Source: Solea solea | Lineage: Eukaryota; Chordata; Actinopteri; Pleuronectiformes; Soleidae | Length of the DNA: 64,000 bases | Assembly (NCBI RefSeq): GCF_958295425.1 | Contig: NC_081135.1 | Coordinates: 38,219,956 to 38,283,955 of the forward strand | Reading direction: 5' to 3' | In this document: positions 15,893 to 27,482 of the stretch, piece after piece | Layout of the letters: every line of letters starts with the position of its first letter | How positions within the stretch are numbered: the first letter of the stretch is position 1 | The notes under the pieces: model-generated | Databases searched by the model: none | The model's input: only the letters and a program-made list of their open reading frames with translations | What the model was told of the DNA's origin: nothing | Made by a program: the position numbers and the translations under genes

Positions 15893-18800
15893 GTCTTTTG
15901 AAAGGAATGCACAAGTGTGTGGGGATGCAGTCATGTTATTTTAAAGTAGAATCACGTCATTACATCAGTAAACGAATAATCATCAATCATCTGACAGGAA
16001 AAACAGATTATAGCCGCTTAACAAAAGGCTCACCCACTAAAATTTCCATATATTTAAGTTTAAAATATCTTTAGCCTGAAGTTTACCTCATGTAAACCGT
16101 TCACTCTCCTCACACCAAAGTCCATAGAGAAATCATAATTTTACATCACAGCCAACAGGTTTTTTTTTTTCAAACACTGCTGCCTCCATTAATAAGTTCA
16201 GATGTTATTTTTGTGATTTCTGTTTGAAATGTTTCGTTCATATTTACCTCAGTGACACAAAGTGACCACACGAGGCAGCAGTAGACCAGCAGCTCCTGTG
16301 TCTCCGCGAGCTAAAATCACTGATTTTCTCTATGGGCTTTGGTGTGGGAGAGTTGTTTGTTAAATGACATTCAAACGTTCAGTTTCCTGTCACACATTAA
16401 GGCGACATTACAGTTTAAATTGTTGATACTGTCCAGTTTATTATTTCTGGCAGTAAAATAATGTACAGTTCACTCACTGTTACTGTTTTGTTCCAGTACA
16501 TCCAGCAGAACATTAGATCAGATTGCTCCAATATCGACAAAATCCTGGAACCTCCGGAGGGCCAGGATGAGGGCGTGTGGAAGTATGAGCACCTCAGGTA
16601 AGTTTGTGTGGCTTTTATTTATCTTATAATGAGAGATAAGGGGATGATTATGAGAAGAAAGAAAATGTAATGTTTGTTTTTCTCTTCTGTTTGCAGGCAG
16701 TTCTGTCTGGAGCTCAATGGACTCGCTGTAAAACTGCAGGTAAGAGATGAAACTCAACCTTTTTGTTTTTGCTTTAATACATCTTATGCACTTAAAGGTT
16801 TTAAGGAATCCAGACATTTTTGTGGTGGTGGTTTACACGAGTGAGGCCTCCCTACTCTCTGTCACTCCAGAAGACACCAACTATAGAACATCTCTGCGTC
16901 CAGAGGCTGCAATAATTCATCTATTAATATTTTTTTATCATTTAAACACGTTTTCTGAATTTTTTTAGCTTCTTAAATGTGAATATCTTCTGGTTTCTTT
17001 GCTCCATATAACAAAGAAATCATTAAAACTGAATAGTGATGTGTTTGTGGACAAAACAAGACATTTTTTATGAGAGGTTTAACAGTGTGACACCAGGAAT
17101 AGGAGATAAAAATGAAGCGTTCTGAAGCAAAATGTCTCAAAAACCCTGCAGAGAAAGAGATTTTGAATGTTCTCTGTCTCCTTGCCTCCTGTAGAGCGAG
17201 TGTCATCCAGACACCTGCACCCAGATGACGGCCACAGAGCAGTGGATCTTTTTATGTGCCGCCCACAAGACGCCCAAAGAGGTGAGTGCTTCACTTTACC
17301 CGCCAGTGTCTGTCGAGCTCCAGCTGACGTGACTCTGTCTGTTCTGAGAGTTCAGATTATTTTTACTCCACACTTTAAATCCACAGCGATTGAGCAATAC
17401 ATCACAGAACCAGGCAGACTGCATGTACAGTTTCTCATCGTTACACTGCCCCCTGGAGCTTTTCACAAGTATGGTAGAAGCAGGAAGTGGACGTTATTCC
17501 AGATTATGACATCTTCAGCTTTCTGATAAACTCTCCCCTCGCTTTACTGCAGAGAAGCACATAAAAATAAACAAGATATTTAAGTCAATTAACATTGGAG
17601 TCTTTAACTACGTTGAAGTTAAGTTCTCCTTAAAATGTCCACTTAACTGCAGACCTGAAAGTTGTGAATCTGGGATCTTAATCTGCCCCCTTAACTTCGT
17701 GGTGTTAAACATTCAAACACGTAACCTTCAAGCCTTCGTCACGTCTCAAAAGGTTAATTTGTGAATACATTAAAGACATTTAATAGTTCAAAAGCGCGTG
17801 ACCAATTTTCTGAAATATTTGGTTCCGGGTGTTGTACGAATGAATGAATGAATGAATGACCCGTGACACGTCCTCTGGTTTCGTCCTCAGTGTCCTGCCA
17901 TTGATTACACCAGGCACACGCTGGACGGAGCTGCCTGTCTTCTCAATAGCAACAAATATTTCCCCAGCAGGTCAGTGGGTCAAACGTTCACTCTCCTCAC
18001 GGTGGAATCATTTTAAAGACGCTGTAAAGAAATTAAAGTTTGATTTGTATCTCTTTTCTCAGGGTGAGCATCAAAGAGTCATCGGTGGCCAAACTTGGCT
18101 CCGTCTGTCGTCGCATCTATAGGATATTCTCTCACGCCTACTTCCACCACCGCCAGATATTTGACAAGTATGAGGTAGGTTTTCATCAGAGCGAACATGA
18201 GGCTCTTATTCTGAAAAAAATGAAATGTGGAATCAGATTTTCTCCTGAGGAACAGTTTGTAACTGATCACCAAGCTGTGTGAAGTTTTTTTCTACTTTTA
18301 TGGGTTTTCCAACCCTTTTTTTCCAAACCCTTTAGTTTTTCCAAACTAAAGCAAAGTCAAGAGCACGACTGTGGATTTGAATATATAAACAACTGGATGG
18401 AAACACATTACCTATGAAAGGGTTTTGAATTATCATGTTAAAATGTTTAAGGTGGAAAAGTTGGCCAATCGATTAAAAACTAATTGGGAACGTGTGCAAT
18501 GGGAACAGTTTTATGTAAATAAACGACGTTCAGAAACCACATGACTGCAGTGTCACTCCCGCTTCCTACAGAGTAAATTTCGATATAGCGACAATAATTC
18601 TTTCACTTAATGCTAATTTAGCTTTTTCTGTTTTTCTTTACCTGCCATAAAATGAAATAAGAAACCCTAAACATAACCCCCTATTGTGTATTTATTTTTA
18701 TAAGAATCACAATTAAAAAGAAATATTACACTATTTTATTTGAAATCCCTGAAACTGCCGCAAATTATTTTGACAGGAAGCAGCCCGATTCGACAGGAAG

Positions 18801-19119
18801 TCACTATCTCTGTGAACATAAATCCCAATATTCTATGTAAACTGTTCTCCAGAGGAACCGTTTCTGGTCCGATAGCAAACATGTGTCTTTTGTTTTCAGT
18901 GATACTTCACTGGTTACGGTTTTGTTTCCTCTTCATCGAGTAGTGAAGCACAAGAAACAAGAAAAGTATCTTTTTATAAAGTAGAAAAAGGCTCAGATGT
19001 TTCTAGTTCTCTATGATCAACAAACAACAGGAGTCTGCAGATATTTCACAATAAAAGCCCAGATTAAACACAAATGGATTCAGGGAACTGAAACGGTAGA
19101 GTGCTTTTACTTTGAAACA

Positions 19120-19161
<42 letters not shown>

Positions 19162-19302
19162 ACGCAGAATGAGACGTTCCTGTGTCACCGGTTCACGCGC
19201 TTCGTCATGAAGTACAACCTGATGTCCAAGGACAACCTGATCGTCCCCATCCTGGAGGAGGAAGTGCAGAACACCTCATCAGCCGGAGAGAGCGAAGCCT
19301 GA
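14859..19302 (+). CDS. mob4: MOB family member 4 (phocein), STRIPAK subunit
   Basis: MOB4 is a zinc-binding, kinase-free scaffold of the striatin-interacting phosphatase and kinase (STRIPAK) complex, which acts in the cytoplasm and Golgi/vesicle traffic and opposes Hippo signalling. The exons are 14859-14918, 15786-15848, 16497-16597, 16697-16739, 17195-17281, 17891-17970, 18063-18174 and 19168-19302, giving 226 residues (human 225). The zinc ligands of the Mob fold are visible as Cys92 and Cys97 (SECHPDTC) and His169 and His174 (SHAYFHH). The start [16 protein letters not shown] matches the family; the second ATG is only two codons later. The exon 1 donor (ACG/GTTCGT) is weak and makes residue 20 Thr, where I recall Gln in other vertebrates. 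The exon 2 donor and exon 8 acceptor both touch TG repeats. Confidence 0.97.
15849..15890 (+). repeat. (GT)n microsatellite starting at the mob4 exon 2 donor
   Basis: The intron begins CAG/GTGTGTGTGTCTGTGTG and continues as GT repeats for about 40 bp. The real donor GT is thus the first of about twenty identical dinucleotides. CAG before it favours the first one. Confidence 0.85.
16091..16362. mobile_element. Foldback element (mob4 intron 2)
   Basis: The left end TGTAAACCGTTCACTCTCCT is followed by CACACCAAAGTCCATAGAGA and the inner-arm phrase ACTGCTGCCTCC. The right half, GAGGCAGCAGTAGACCAGCA to CTATGGGCTTTGGTGTGGGA, is its inverted complement. The loop contains a poly-T insertion near 16159-16168. 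Arms of about 80-90 bp surround a loop of about 85 bp, and there is no coding potential. Confidence 0.8.
16920..17110. repeat. AT-rich interspersed repeat (mob4 intron 4)
   Basis: The phrase GCTTCTTAAATGTGAATATC, followed by TTCTGGTTTCTTTG and later GTGGACAAAACAAGACATTT, belongs to the AT-rich family also seen in reverse near 1071-1260. I know it from memory as a widespread teleost repeat, probably a non-autonomous DNA element. Confidence 0.5.
19124..19159 (+). repeat. (GT)n microsatellite abutting the mob4 exon 8 acceptor
   Basis: Eighteen GT units end eight bases before the intron 7 acceptor (CGCACGCAG/AAT). There is no ordinary pyrimidine tract, so the TG repeat occupies the place where one is normally found. 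Confidence 0.9.
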
Positions 19303-19598
19303 GACGAAGACCTGAGACTCAGCTGCTGCTGCTGCCACCATGAGGGAGACGCGTGTAAACACACACTCACACATACACACACACACACACACTCACATAC
19401 AGTATATATAAATATATATATTCACACAGTGTACACACTACAGTGTGTTAAGGCTCCTGTCTCGTAACACTGTCCATGTCCCTCCTCGTCAACCTGTGTC
19501 CATCTTTGAAAAAGGAAGTGAGGGGAAAAAGAAAACCAGTAGCAGAGTTCAGGCATATGTGGAGGACAAGAGAGTCACGCCATGTCTCCATCTGTGAC

Positions 19599-20275
19599 TC
19601 TGTCCGTACAGATTCACACCACGTCTCTTTCTGTACAGATTCACACCACGGCTCTGTCTGTACAGATTCACACCGTGTGTCTCTGTCCGTACAGATTCAC
19701 ACCGTGTGTCTCTGTCCGTACAGATTCACACTCAGTGTCTCTGTCCGTACAGATTCCCACTCAGTGTCTCTGTCCGTACAGATTCACATTCAGTGTCTCT
19801 GTCCGTACAGATTCACACTCAGTGTCTCTGTCCGTACAGATTCACACCGTGTGTCTCTGTCCGTACAGATTCACACCACGTCTCTGTCCGTACAGATTCA
19901 CACCACGTCTCTGTCCGTACAGATTCACACCGTGTGTCTCTGTCAGTACAGATTCACACCGTGTGTCTCTGTCAGTACAGATTCACACCGAGTCTCTGTC
20001 CGTACAGATTCACAGCGTGTGTCTCTGTCCGTACAGATTCACACCGAGTCTCTGTCCGTACAGATTCAAACTCGGTGTCTCTGTCCTTACAGATTCACAC
20101 CGTGTGTCTCTGTCCGTACAGATTCACACCGAGTCTCTGTCCGTACAGATTCACACTCAGTGTCTCTGTCCGTACAGATTCACACCACGTCTCTGTCCGT
20201 ACAGATTCACACTCAGTGTCTCTGTCAGTACAGATTCACAGCGTGTGTCTCTGTCCGTACAGATTCACACCTCAC
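19599..20275. repeat. 27/29-bp minisatellite, 24 copies (mob4 3'UTR)
   Basis: The unit TCTCTGTCCGTACAGATTCA plus CACCGTGTG (29 bp), or a form ending ACCACG or ACCGAG (27 bp), repeats 24 times with a mean of about 28 bp. Variation is concentrated in the last 5-7 bases (CGTGTG, TCAGTG, CACG, CGAG) and at CCGTAC/CAGTAC. The unit contains no stop codon in any forward frame, which produces long open frames with no coding meaning. Confidence 0.95.
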
Positions 20276-21263
20276 TGTCCCATTATGAATCAAAGTCTCA
20301 GGTGTGGACGTTCTCTAGACACAGACATGTATCGCTCACGTACGACAAACTCAGCGAGACATTGTCCTCGGGTCAAACGGAGGACAGTCTCCAGGATGTG
20401 TCCATCTTTCGTGACCTCACTCGGGCACCATCCGGAGCGTCTTTTGTGGACATTTGTGACAATCTCCAGAGAGAATGTCCAGACCTGAGATTTGACGGTG
20501 TGTCTCTGGAAGGTGGACACTCGGCTCTGCTCTCACACTACTCCTTTAGGGAACAGTTTTTACTTCTTCTTCTTTAAGCAGCTGGATTTGCAACAACAAA
20601 ACAAAAGAACAAGCCTACGTAACCATAGAGACCTGTATTATTGACAAAGGCACACACTGACAGCCTCGCCCTCTGTATATAAGCCCCGCCCCCTGTCACT
20701 TTTAAATCACTGTCCTGTTTTTTTTCTGACGTTCCACTCATTTTTTGTGTGTCTGCTTCTGTTCTGTTATTTTTTTTATATTTTTTTTTAAAGAAAAGGG
20801 GTGGTCCCATTCAACGGATCTCTAAATTAGCCCGCTGACGTCATTATGCTAATTAATTACGATGTTCGTGCGATGTGTGGCTCATGTGGTAGTGAACAAA
20901 GAAAAAGAAAGAAAAAAAACAAAAACACGTACTCTCTAGCTTTGTACATGTGCTAGCAGTCAGACGTTGGCTAACTCTGGTCCCCGCGCTGTGACACGCC
21001 CCTATTTTTAGTTCCGTGGCATTAAAAAAAAAAAAGCAGCGACCGCCACGTTTCACCGCTTTAATCATTAGACGTAAAAACACCTCAAAGGAAGGACTGA
21101 ATATCGGCTAAGTGTCGGCGCACAACCTCACGTCGTTTCCCCCTCATTAAGTTATTTTGTGGGAGGAGTCTTCTCAGTCCAACCCACTTCTTCTTCTCTT
21201 CTTTTTTTGTTTTTAAATGGACTAAAAAATTTTGTTACTGTTGACATTTACATGATGTCTGTT

Positions 21264-21269
21264 AATAAA
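21264..21269 (+). terminator. mob4: mob4 polyadenylation signal
   Basis: AATAAA runs into a poly-A stretch. It is the strongest signal in the region between the mob4 stop and the end of the opposing rftn2 gene. Confidence 0.6.
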
Positions 21270-21344
21270 AAAAAAAAAGACCTATTATTCAGTTTGGATG
21301 TTGGGATGTTTGTTTTTTTAATTTAATGATGAACAACACTGTTG

Positions 21345-22180
21345 AATCATGGGAAATATGTGTTTATTACAATAAAATAACAACAAACAAAGTGAAATGT
21401 ACAACTTTTTCTTTAGAAAGAACGGTGGGGGAAAAGAATACTGATAAGTGAACAGCACTGGAAAACTTGTGAAGTAAACGGGCATTTTAGAGGGAAAGAA
21501 GAGATTTATCCGTGAGGAAAATGGATAAAAAAGGTGCTTTTGCCTCTTAAAAATACAGTGACGTGCATGAAAATCATTTGAAACAAACGGTTATGAACGC
21601 TCACATCTTATATTTAGATATTTACATCATTTTGTCCTAAAAAAAAAGTTTCCCTTTTCACGTCTCCATTTTTTTTAAAAATTGACTCCACTTTTTCCCA
21701 ATAGAAACTTTTGTGCTGGTTTAGAAAATCTTTACACTATATTTAAACTGTAATAAAAACTAGATTATTCCTTTTTTCCTCCCTGGAAACTATAAAGTTT
21801 CGACCTTTAGGGCTCGTCACGAGTCGTCAGTACCGTCTACGCTCTGAAGCAACAAGCAGCAAAACATCAACAACAATAACAAGAAAACTGCTCACCGGAT
21901 TAAAAAGGTTTGCGTGATAAGCTGCGTATCCGGTGTTATTATATTAACAAAAAAAACATCAATTCTGGATGTTCTTGTGTTGGAACAGATGAGGGGAATG
22001 TGACACAGATCCACTTCTACATAAAACCTCATTATGGCTTCAATAAAATAAAAAAGTGCAGCCCAGTTGGTCCACGTGAGGATTGTGGAGAGTTCATCAC
22101 GACCGTCTCCTGTGGTTTCATCTGCGTTGTTGTAACACTGTTTAATGATCCTGGCGTTGCAGTGGAGAAACTCCTCCCAC
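21345..22180 (-). other. rftn2: rftn2 3'UTR (approximate end)
   Basis: On the minus strand the first full AATAAA complement after the stop codon is TTTATT at 21363-21368. The interval is AT-rich and has no other gene. The end lies only about 95 bp from the mob4 poly(A) signal on the other strand. Confidence 0.55.
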
Positions 22181-25100
22181 TCACATGCAGGTGACCTCGG
22201 CCTTTCCCTCGTCCTGCTCGAACACGCCCTCCTCCAGGTGGGACAGAGCGCCGGGATACCCGCCCCCAAACACCGGGAAACCGCCGATGCCTCCTGCGCC
22301 GGGAGACACGTCCTCCGCGGGGACGAGGGGACGGCCGACCGAGCGGCCGGACACGTCGCTGCGCACAGACAGAGCCTGGAGACGATCACAGTCACAGAGG
22401 TAACGTCGTACTTTAGAGTAACTGTACTGACTGAGTATCAGTTCGCACGTGATGATAACTTGCATTTTCTTTTAAAAAATGACCCAACAGACGACTTTCA
22501 TGTCCATAATAACTGGGTCCGGGAAAATATAGAAATGTGATTTTACTGACACATATATCAATTTAGTTTGGTTTAATGAATGTATAAAACATGTTAAATG
22601 TGAGGCCACAACAATTCATATTTAATTAATTAGTTTAGTTTACACACTGTTGTTTTCATTTAAAGATGTAATACCTAACATGTCTGCAATAAAACACAAT
22701 AATGATACATATGTAGTTGAAAAGATCCTTAGATTAATCAGTTACTTTAAATTCATTAGTTTTTTTGGATTTCTGTCCAAAGCAGCTCCTGGAAAATAAA
22801 ACATTTTTCAGCCATATTTCAATTTAATTTGGGATTAATCGTTTAAATGTCAGGCTTTAGTTCAATATTGGCCGTGTAGTAGATTTAAAATGTGGAACCA
22901 CAGCAATGAATTGATTAGTTTACTTTGTTTACGCACTAAAATGTAGGTGAAGTTAATTCTGTTTATGAGATATTTAGATTTAAAGATATAAGATATAAAA
23001 TGTCTGCATCAAGATGTGTAAACAAATTAATTTCGTTGCTTCAAACTGCAATTTCAATTTCAAAACGACCGAGTTAAAAAGTCTCAACTATGGTTTACTT
23101 TATGGGAGGTGCAGTTGTGATTTCATCCACCAGGTGTCAGTGTTGCCCTGACTTAAAGACACAGTATGAAGAGCAGTCCTGTTGCTCCGTCTTCTTCCCT
23201 GGGCGTCTCAAACTCGGACTAAATAAATATAAAACTAAATGTTTTTTCACTAAATATCATTAAACAAGACTTGTATAAAAGCCCCGCCTCTCTTCTCCTC
23301 TTCCTCGTGGTTAATTTCTAAGATGGCGGTCATCAGAGTGGTCGTCTCACCTGGTTCTTCTGTTGTCCGGCAGTTTGATTCCTGACCGGCCGCTGCAGAA
23401 ACACCACCTGCTTCGTGGCCAAGTTCCCGTCACTGCACACACACACACACACACACACAAACAGTTACAGTCTAAAAACACACACATACACATGTACGTC
23501 ACCATGGTAACGGGAAGGTGTGGCACTCACCTGTCGTGTCGTATGATGGGCGTGGGCAGCACGCATGTGAGCAGCCAACCAAACTCGGCCAGCGTGTGCA
23601 GGAGCGGCCCGTAGTCCGTCTTCACGCTGGAGCCCTTTATTTATTTAAATGAAAAAAAAGACGTTTTAAATTCATGTAAATGTGATTTTACATGAATGTG
23701 GGTGTCTCCATGGTTACCGACCTCGATGACCGTCCACTGTTCTACGACGATGGTGTCGTTGGCGGGAGGCGACGTGCTTCTCTCTTCGTACACAAACAAA
23801 CCCTCCAGAGACCTCGGCACCGGCTCGCCTGGAAAACACAGAAACATCGCATTATTTTAATGTTAGTATTAACTTTTTTTAAACAGTTTTTTGCAATATT
23901 AGCATGTTTTTAAGTGATGATTCTTCTACATTTGTCCCTCTGTATACATTAGCAAAAACAGATAAAAATCTGTATAGGCTAAGTTCTTTAATATGCTATA
24001 TTATATGCTAGTTGCTATAATTTAACGTTAATAAAGTAGGTAATGTTTTTAAGTTAAGAAAATCGTGTTTCAAGTAACATTCCATGCGTTAGTTCACCTG
24101 TTTCCTCTGTATGAGTTAAAAAAAAAACATAGATAAATATCCATATAGGCTAAGATCTGTTCGCTTTTTGTTTCAAAGTTATGAAAATCATTGCTCGTAA
24201 TGTTCCATTTTCACCTTTTTGTTTAAATTAGCAAACACATAAATATCAGTAAATCTAGAGAAGCTAGCTATATTTTCACGTAAATAAAGAGTTTTTTTTC
24301 TAACGTTAGCAACATGTTTTTAACAAATGAGAATGTTTCTAATAACATTTCCTCTGTATCAATGAGCAAATACAGATGAATATGTGTGTAAGCTAAGGTA
24401 TTTTAGTGTAGAGAATGAATATGAATATCCTTAAGGTTTTAAAGTGTGGAAAAGCTAGCTAGCTATATTTTCAGATTTGTGACATGTTTTCTTTTTTATT
24501 GTTGCAATTATTAATTCAATAATATAAGTTCTGTTTTTGTGGTTTCAGCTTCTTAAATCACTTCAATAAACTGAACGTCTTCTGTTTGAGGACATTTGAG
24601 GACGTCGTCATTTTTAAGGTTTGTGTGAAAACAACAATATTTTTGAGACATTTTCTGGACCAAAATAACACTTGAATCTATAATAAAAAAAGAATAGTTA
24701 TTTGCGGCGCTGTTACAGTTATTCTGACTCAGTGACATAATGAAAACACATGTTATAATATATATAAAAGAGCCAAATGTTGGTACTTTTGATAATTGTA
24801 CAGGTCTTAGGTTAAATTACGCCTCTTGGATTTAATCCTAATCATGCGTGTGAGGTTCTGTGTTAATTATGATTTCAAACTTTTCAGCTGCAACTCGACA
24901 AAAGAAGTCAAGAAAACAAAGTAAGTAAGAACTGGAATTTTGCTACAAAAATCCGCAGAACCTCAGATTTAACATTAATCCCCTTAACTGATGTCACATT
25001 AGTGGGATTATTAAAAAAATGAACATGTGCACACTGACGTATTCTTCATAATCTTTCACTTAAACAATAGAGCGTGAGAAATCGTTCGCAAAAATCTTTG

Positions 25101-27433
25101 TTTTTTAAAAAACCTTCAGACACTGAACTCGACTTTGACCTGAAACGTCCTGCAGCGCTCACCAGTGTTTATGTGACATCATTATTATTATTATCATTAT
25201 TATTAGCACATGAATGTATATTTAACGTCCAGACCTCGTGTGTATGTGATGTGTACGTCTGCAGAGGAACAGGAAGTGAGGACGCCAAATATAGACGCAG
25301 TGGAAAAAACGAAGAAGCCAAAACAGGAAGAGACAGATGTTGGGTTTTTCTTTTCTTTTCTTTTTTCTTCTTCTTCTTCTTCATGTCTGAGTCAGATTTT
25401 AATTAAAAAAAGGAGGTAAAAACATGGAGTTACTGGTTGAACTGCTGCTGAACTCCAGCTTCATGTCTATTTAAAGTAACTTATTATGACTTTATTTAAA
25501 ATATACTGAAATGAAATCATATGTCTAATTTCAAATCATTCAGTTGATAAAACAATAAAGTTAAAGCACGACCTTGGACTCAAGTAGACGTCTGAAGTCC
25601 AGATTTTAAAAACACATTTTAGCGTGATGATAGGATTGCGACTTTTTTCTGCTGTCATGCCAACGTCGACTCAGTTCAATCACAATCAACAAGAAAAGAC
25701 AAAAAAAAAGTGTACGGAATATAATGGAATCCGACCTTTGGGCGTGTCCCAGTACACGAAGGAGTCCATCAGAGACCAGCCTCTGCGATAGTAGGCGGCG
25801 GTCAGCTCCAGCCAGTCGGCCTCCAGCGCGCTGACCACCTGACCCTTCCTGGACACGCGCATGGAGATCGCCCCCTGGTGGTACTGACAGGCCAGCGAGT
25901 CCAGAGGAGCACAGCCCGGAGCCCAGGAGTGGAAGAAGACCAGTAACCTCAGGTCTCCAGGACTGTACGCGCTCATGTCCTCCTGCTCTCCGTCTCCAGG
26001 TGGCGTACGTGGTGGTGTGCGCGGCGGCGAGCGACAGCCTCTCTTTGGACTGTGCATCCTGCCGTTCGCGACCCCGCTCACCTGCTGGAGGACGGAGCCC
26101 ACGAAACGAACGCCCCCTCGAGCACTGCTGTTCACCTGACGGGAAAGAACACACAAAACTATCAGCACGACATAAATATTATGATAATATTATTAATTAT
26201 TATTATTAATTTTCTTTGCAGGACTTTGTATGAAGGATTTAGTGACATCAAGTGGTGACATTTCAGAATGCATCTAATAAAAAAGGTAACACCACTGACC
26301 CGGTCGATGAGTGCTCGGACTGTGTCGCCCGTCAGTGACTCTCCAGGCAGAGGCCACTCCTCCACCCTGAGGACGGGGACGCTGTGACACATGGACGCCG
26401 TCTGTCGACTGCACACAAACATCAACATTCACTTTATAACACACACAGACACACATATATACACAAAGTTTGTTTTTAGGTGTGTCTGTGTGTGTGTGTG
26501 TGTACCTGGGTCTGGGTCGGGCCAGGACGGCGCGGTACAGCAGACTGAACGGCAGCGAGCGAGTCCGGCCCACAGACAGTATTATGGGATGCAGCGCAGT
26601 CAGGACGTAACCCTGCGTGTAGTACGACTGCAGAGCCTGAGGGAGTTCACACAGCGACGCCACGTACTGGACGGTCGGACGACTTCCTGTGACAGGAGAG
26701 ACAGACGGACGGACACCAGGTCAGTGAAAAGACCTTTCTCGTAAAATTGTGACTTTTTTCTCGTACAATTGTGTCTTTTTCTCGTAAAAGTTTGACTTTT
26801 TTCTCGAAAAAAATTGCTGCTTTTTTCTTGTAAAATTGTGGCTTTTTCTTGTAAAATTGTGTCTTTTTCTTGTAAAATTGTGGCTTTTTCTTGTAATATT
26901 ATAGAATAGAATAGAATAGAAATACTTTATTCATCCCCAAGGGGAAATTGTTTTAACAAAGCAGCAATACAAACAATATTATAAACATACATACAAACAT
27001 ATTATGACTTTTTACTCGTAAAAGTTAGACTTTTTACTTTGCAACTCTTGTAGTTTTTACTGCATAATTTTATTACTGTTTGCTTAATCCTGAGAAAGTA
27101 AACAAAGCAGTTATAACACTGGAACTCAACATGTAGATTTCCAGTTCAATACTTCCAGTGCTGTAAGTTTTTACTTCTGTCCTCGATGATGGAAGGATGA
27201 GAACCTATAAAACTGCAGTTTTCTGTTTGAAAATGATAAATTGTTCCAAGGCCTATGTTTTACTATAGAAATGTAATTATTATCATTAATAGTGAGTTTA
27301 TTCTCAGTGTAGTTCCACTCTTCACCAGTTGGGGGTGTAAATATTTGTTGAATGCTGAATGAACCCTGTGCTGTTTTTGTTAAACGTCTGCGACCGTCAC
27401 CAAACTTCCTGTGTCCACAAAGAGAGGCTGTTC

Positions 27434-27482
<49 letters not shown>

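Larger units (their letters stand above)
19303..21285 (+). other. mob4: mob4 3'UTR (approximate end)
   Basis: From the stop codon at 19300-19302 the first convincing poly(A) signal is AATAAA at 21264-21269, immediately followed by an A-run. The interval has no other gene and contains (CA)n near 19375-19392 and the 24-copy minisatellite at 19599-20275. A shorter isoform cannot be excluded. Confidence 0.6.

Noticed and set aside
19476..20577. Three overlapping long forward open frames (about 260-330 codons)
   Set aside because: They come entirely from the 27/29-bp minisatellite, whose unit has no stop codon. All three frames stay open equally and the products are repeats of the same few residues.
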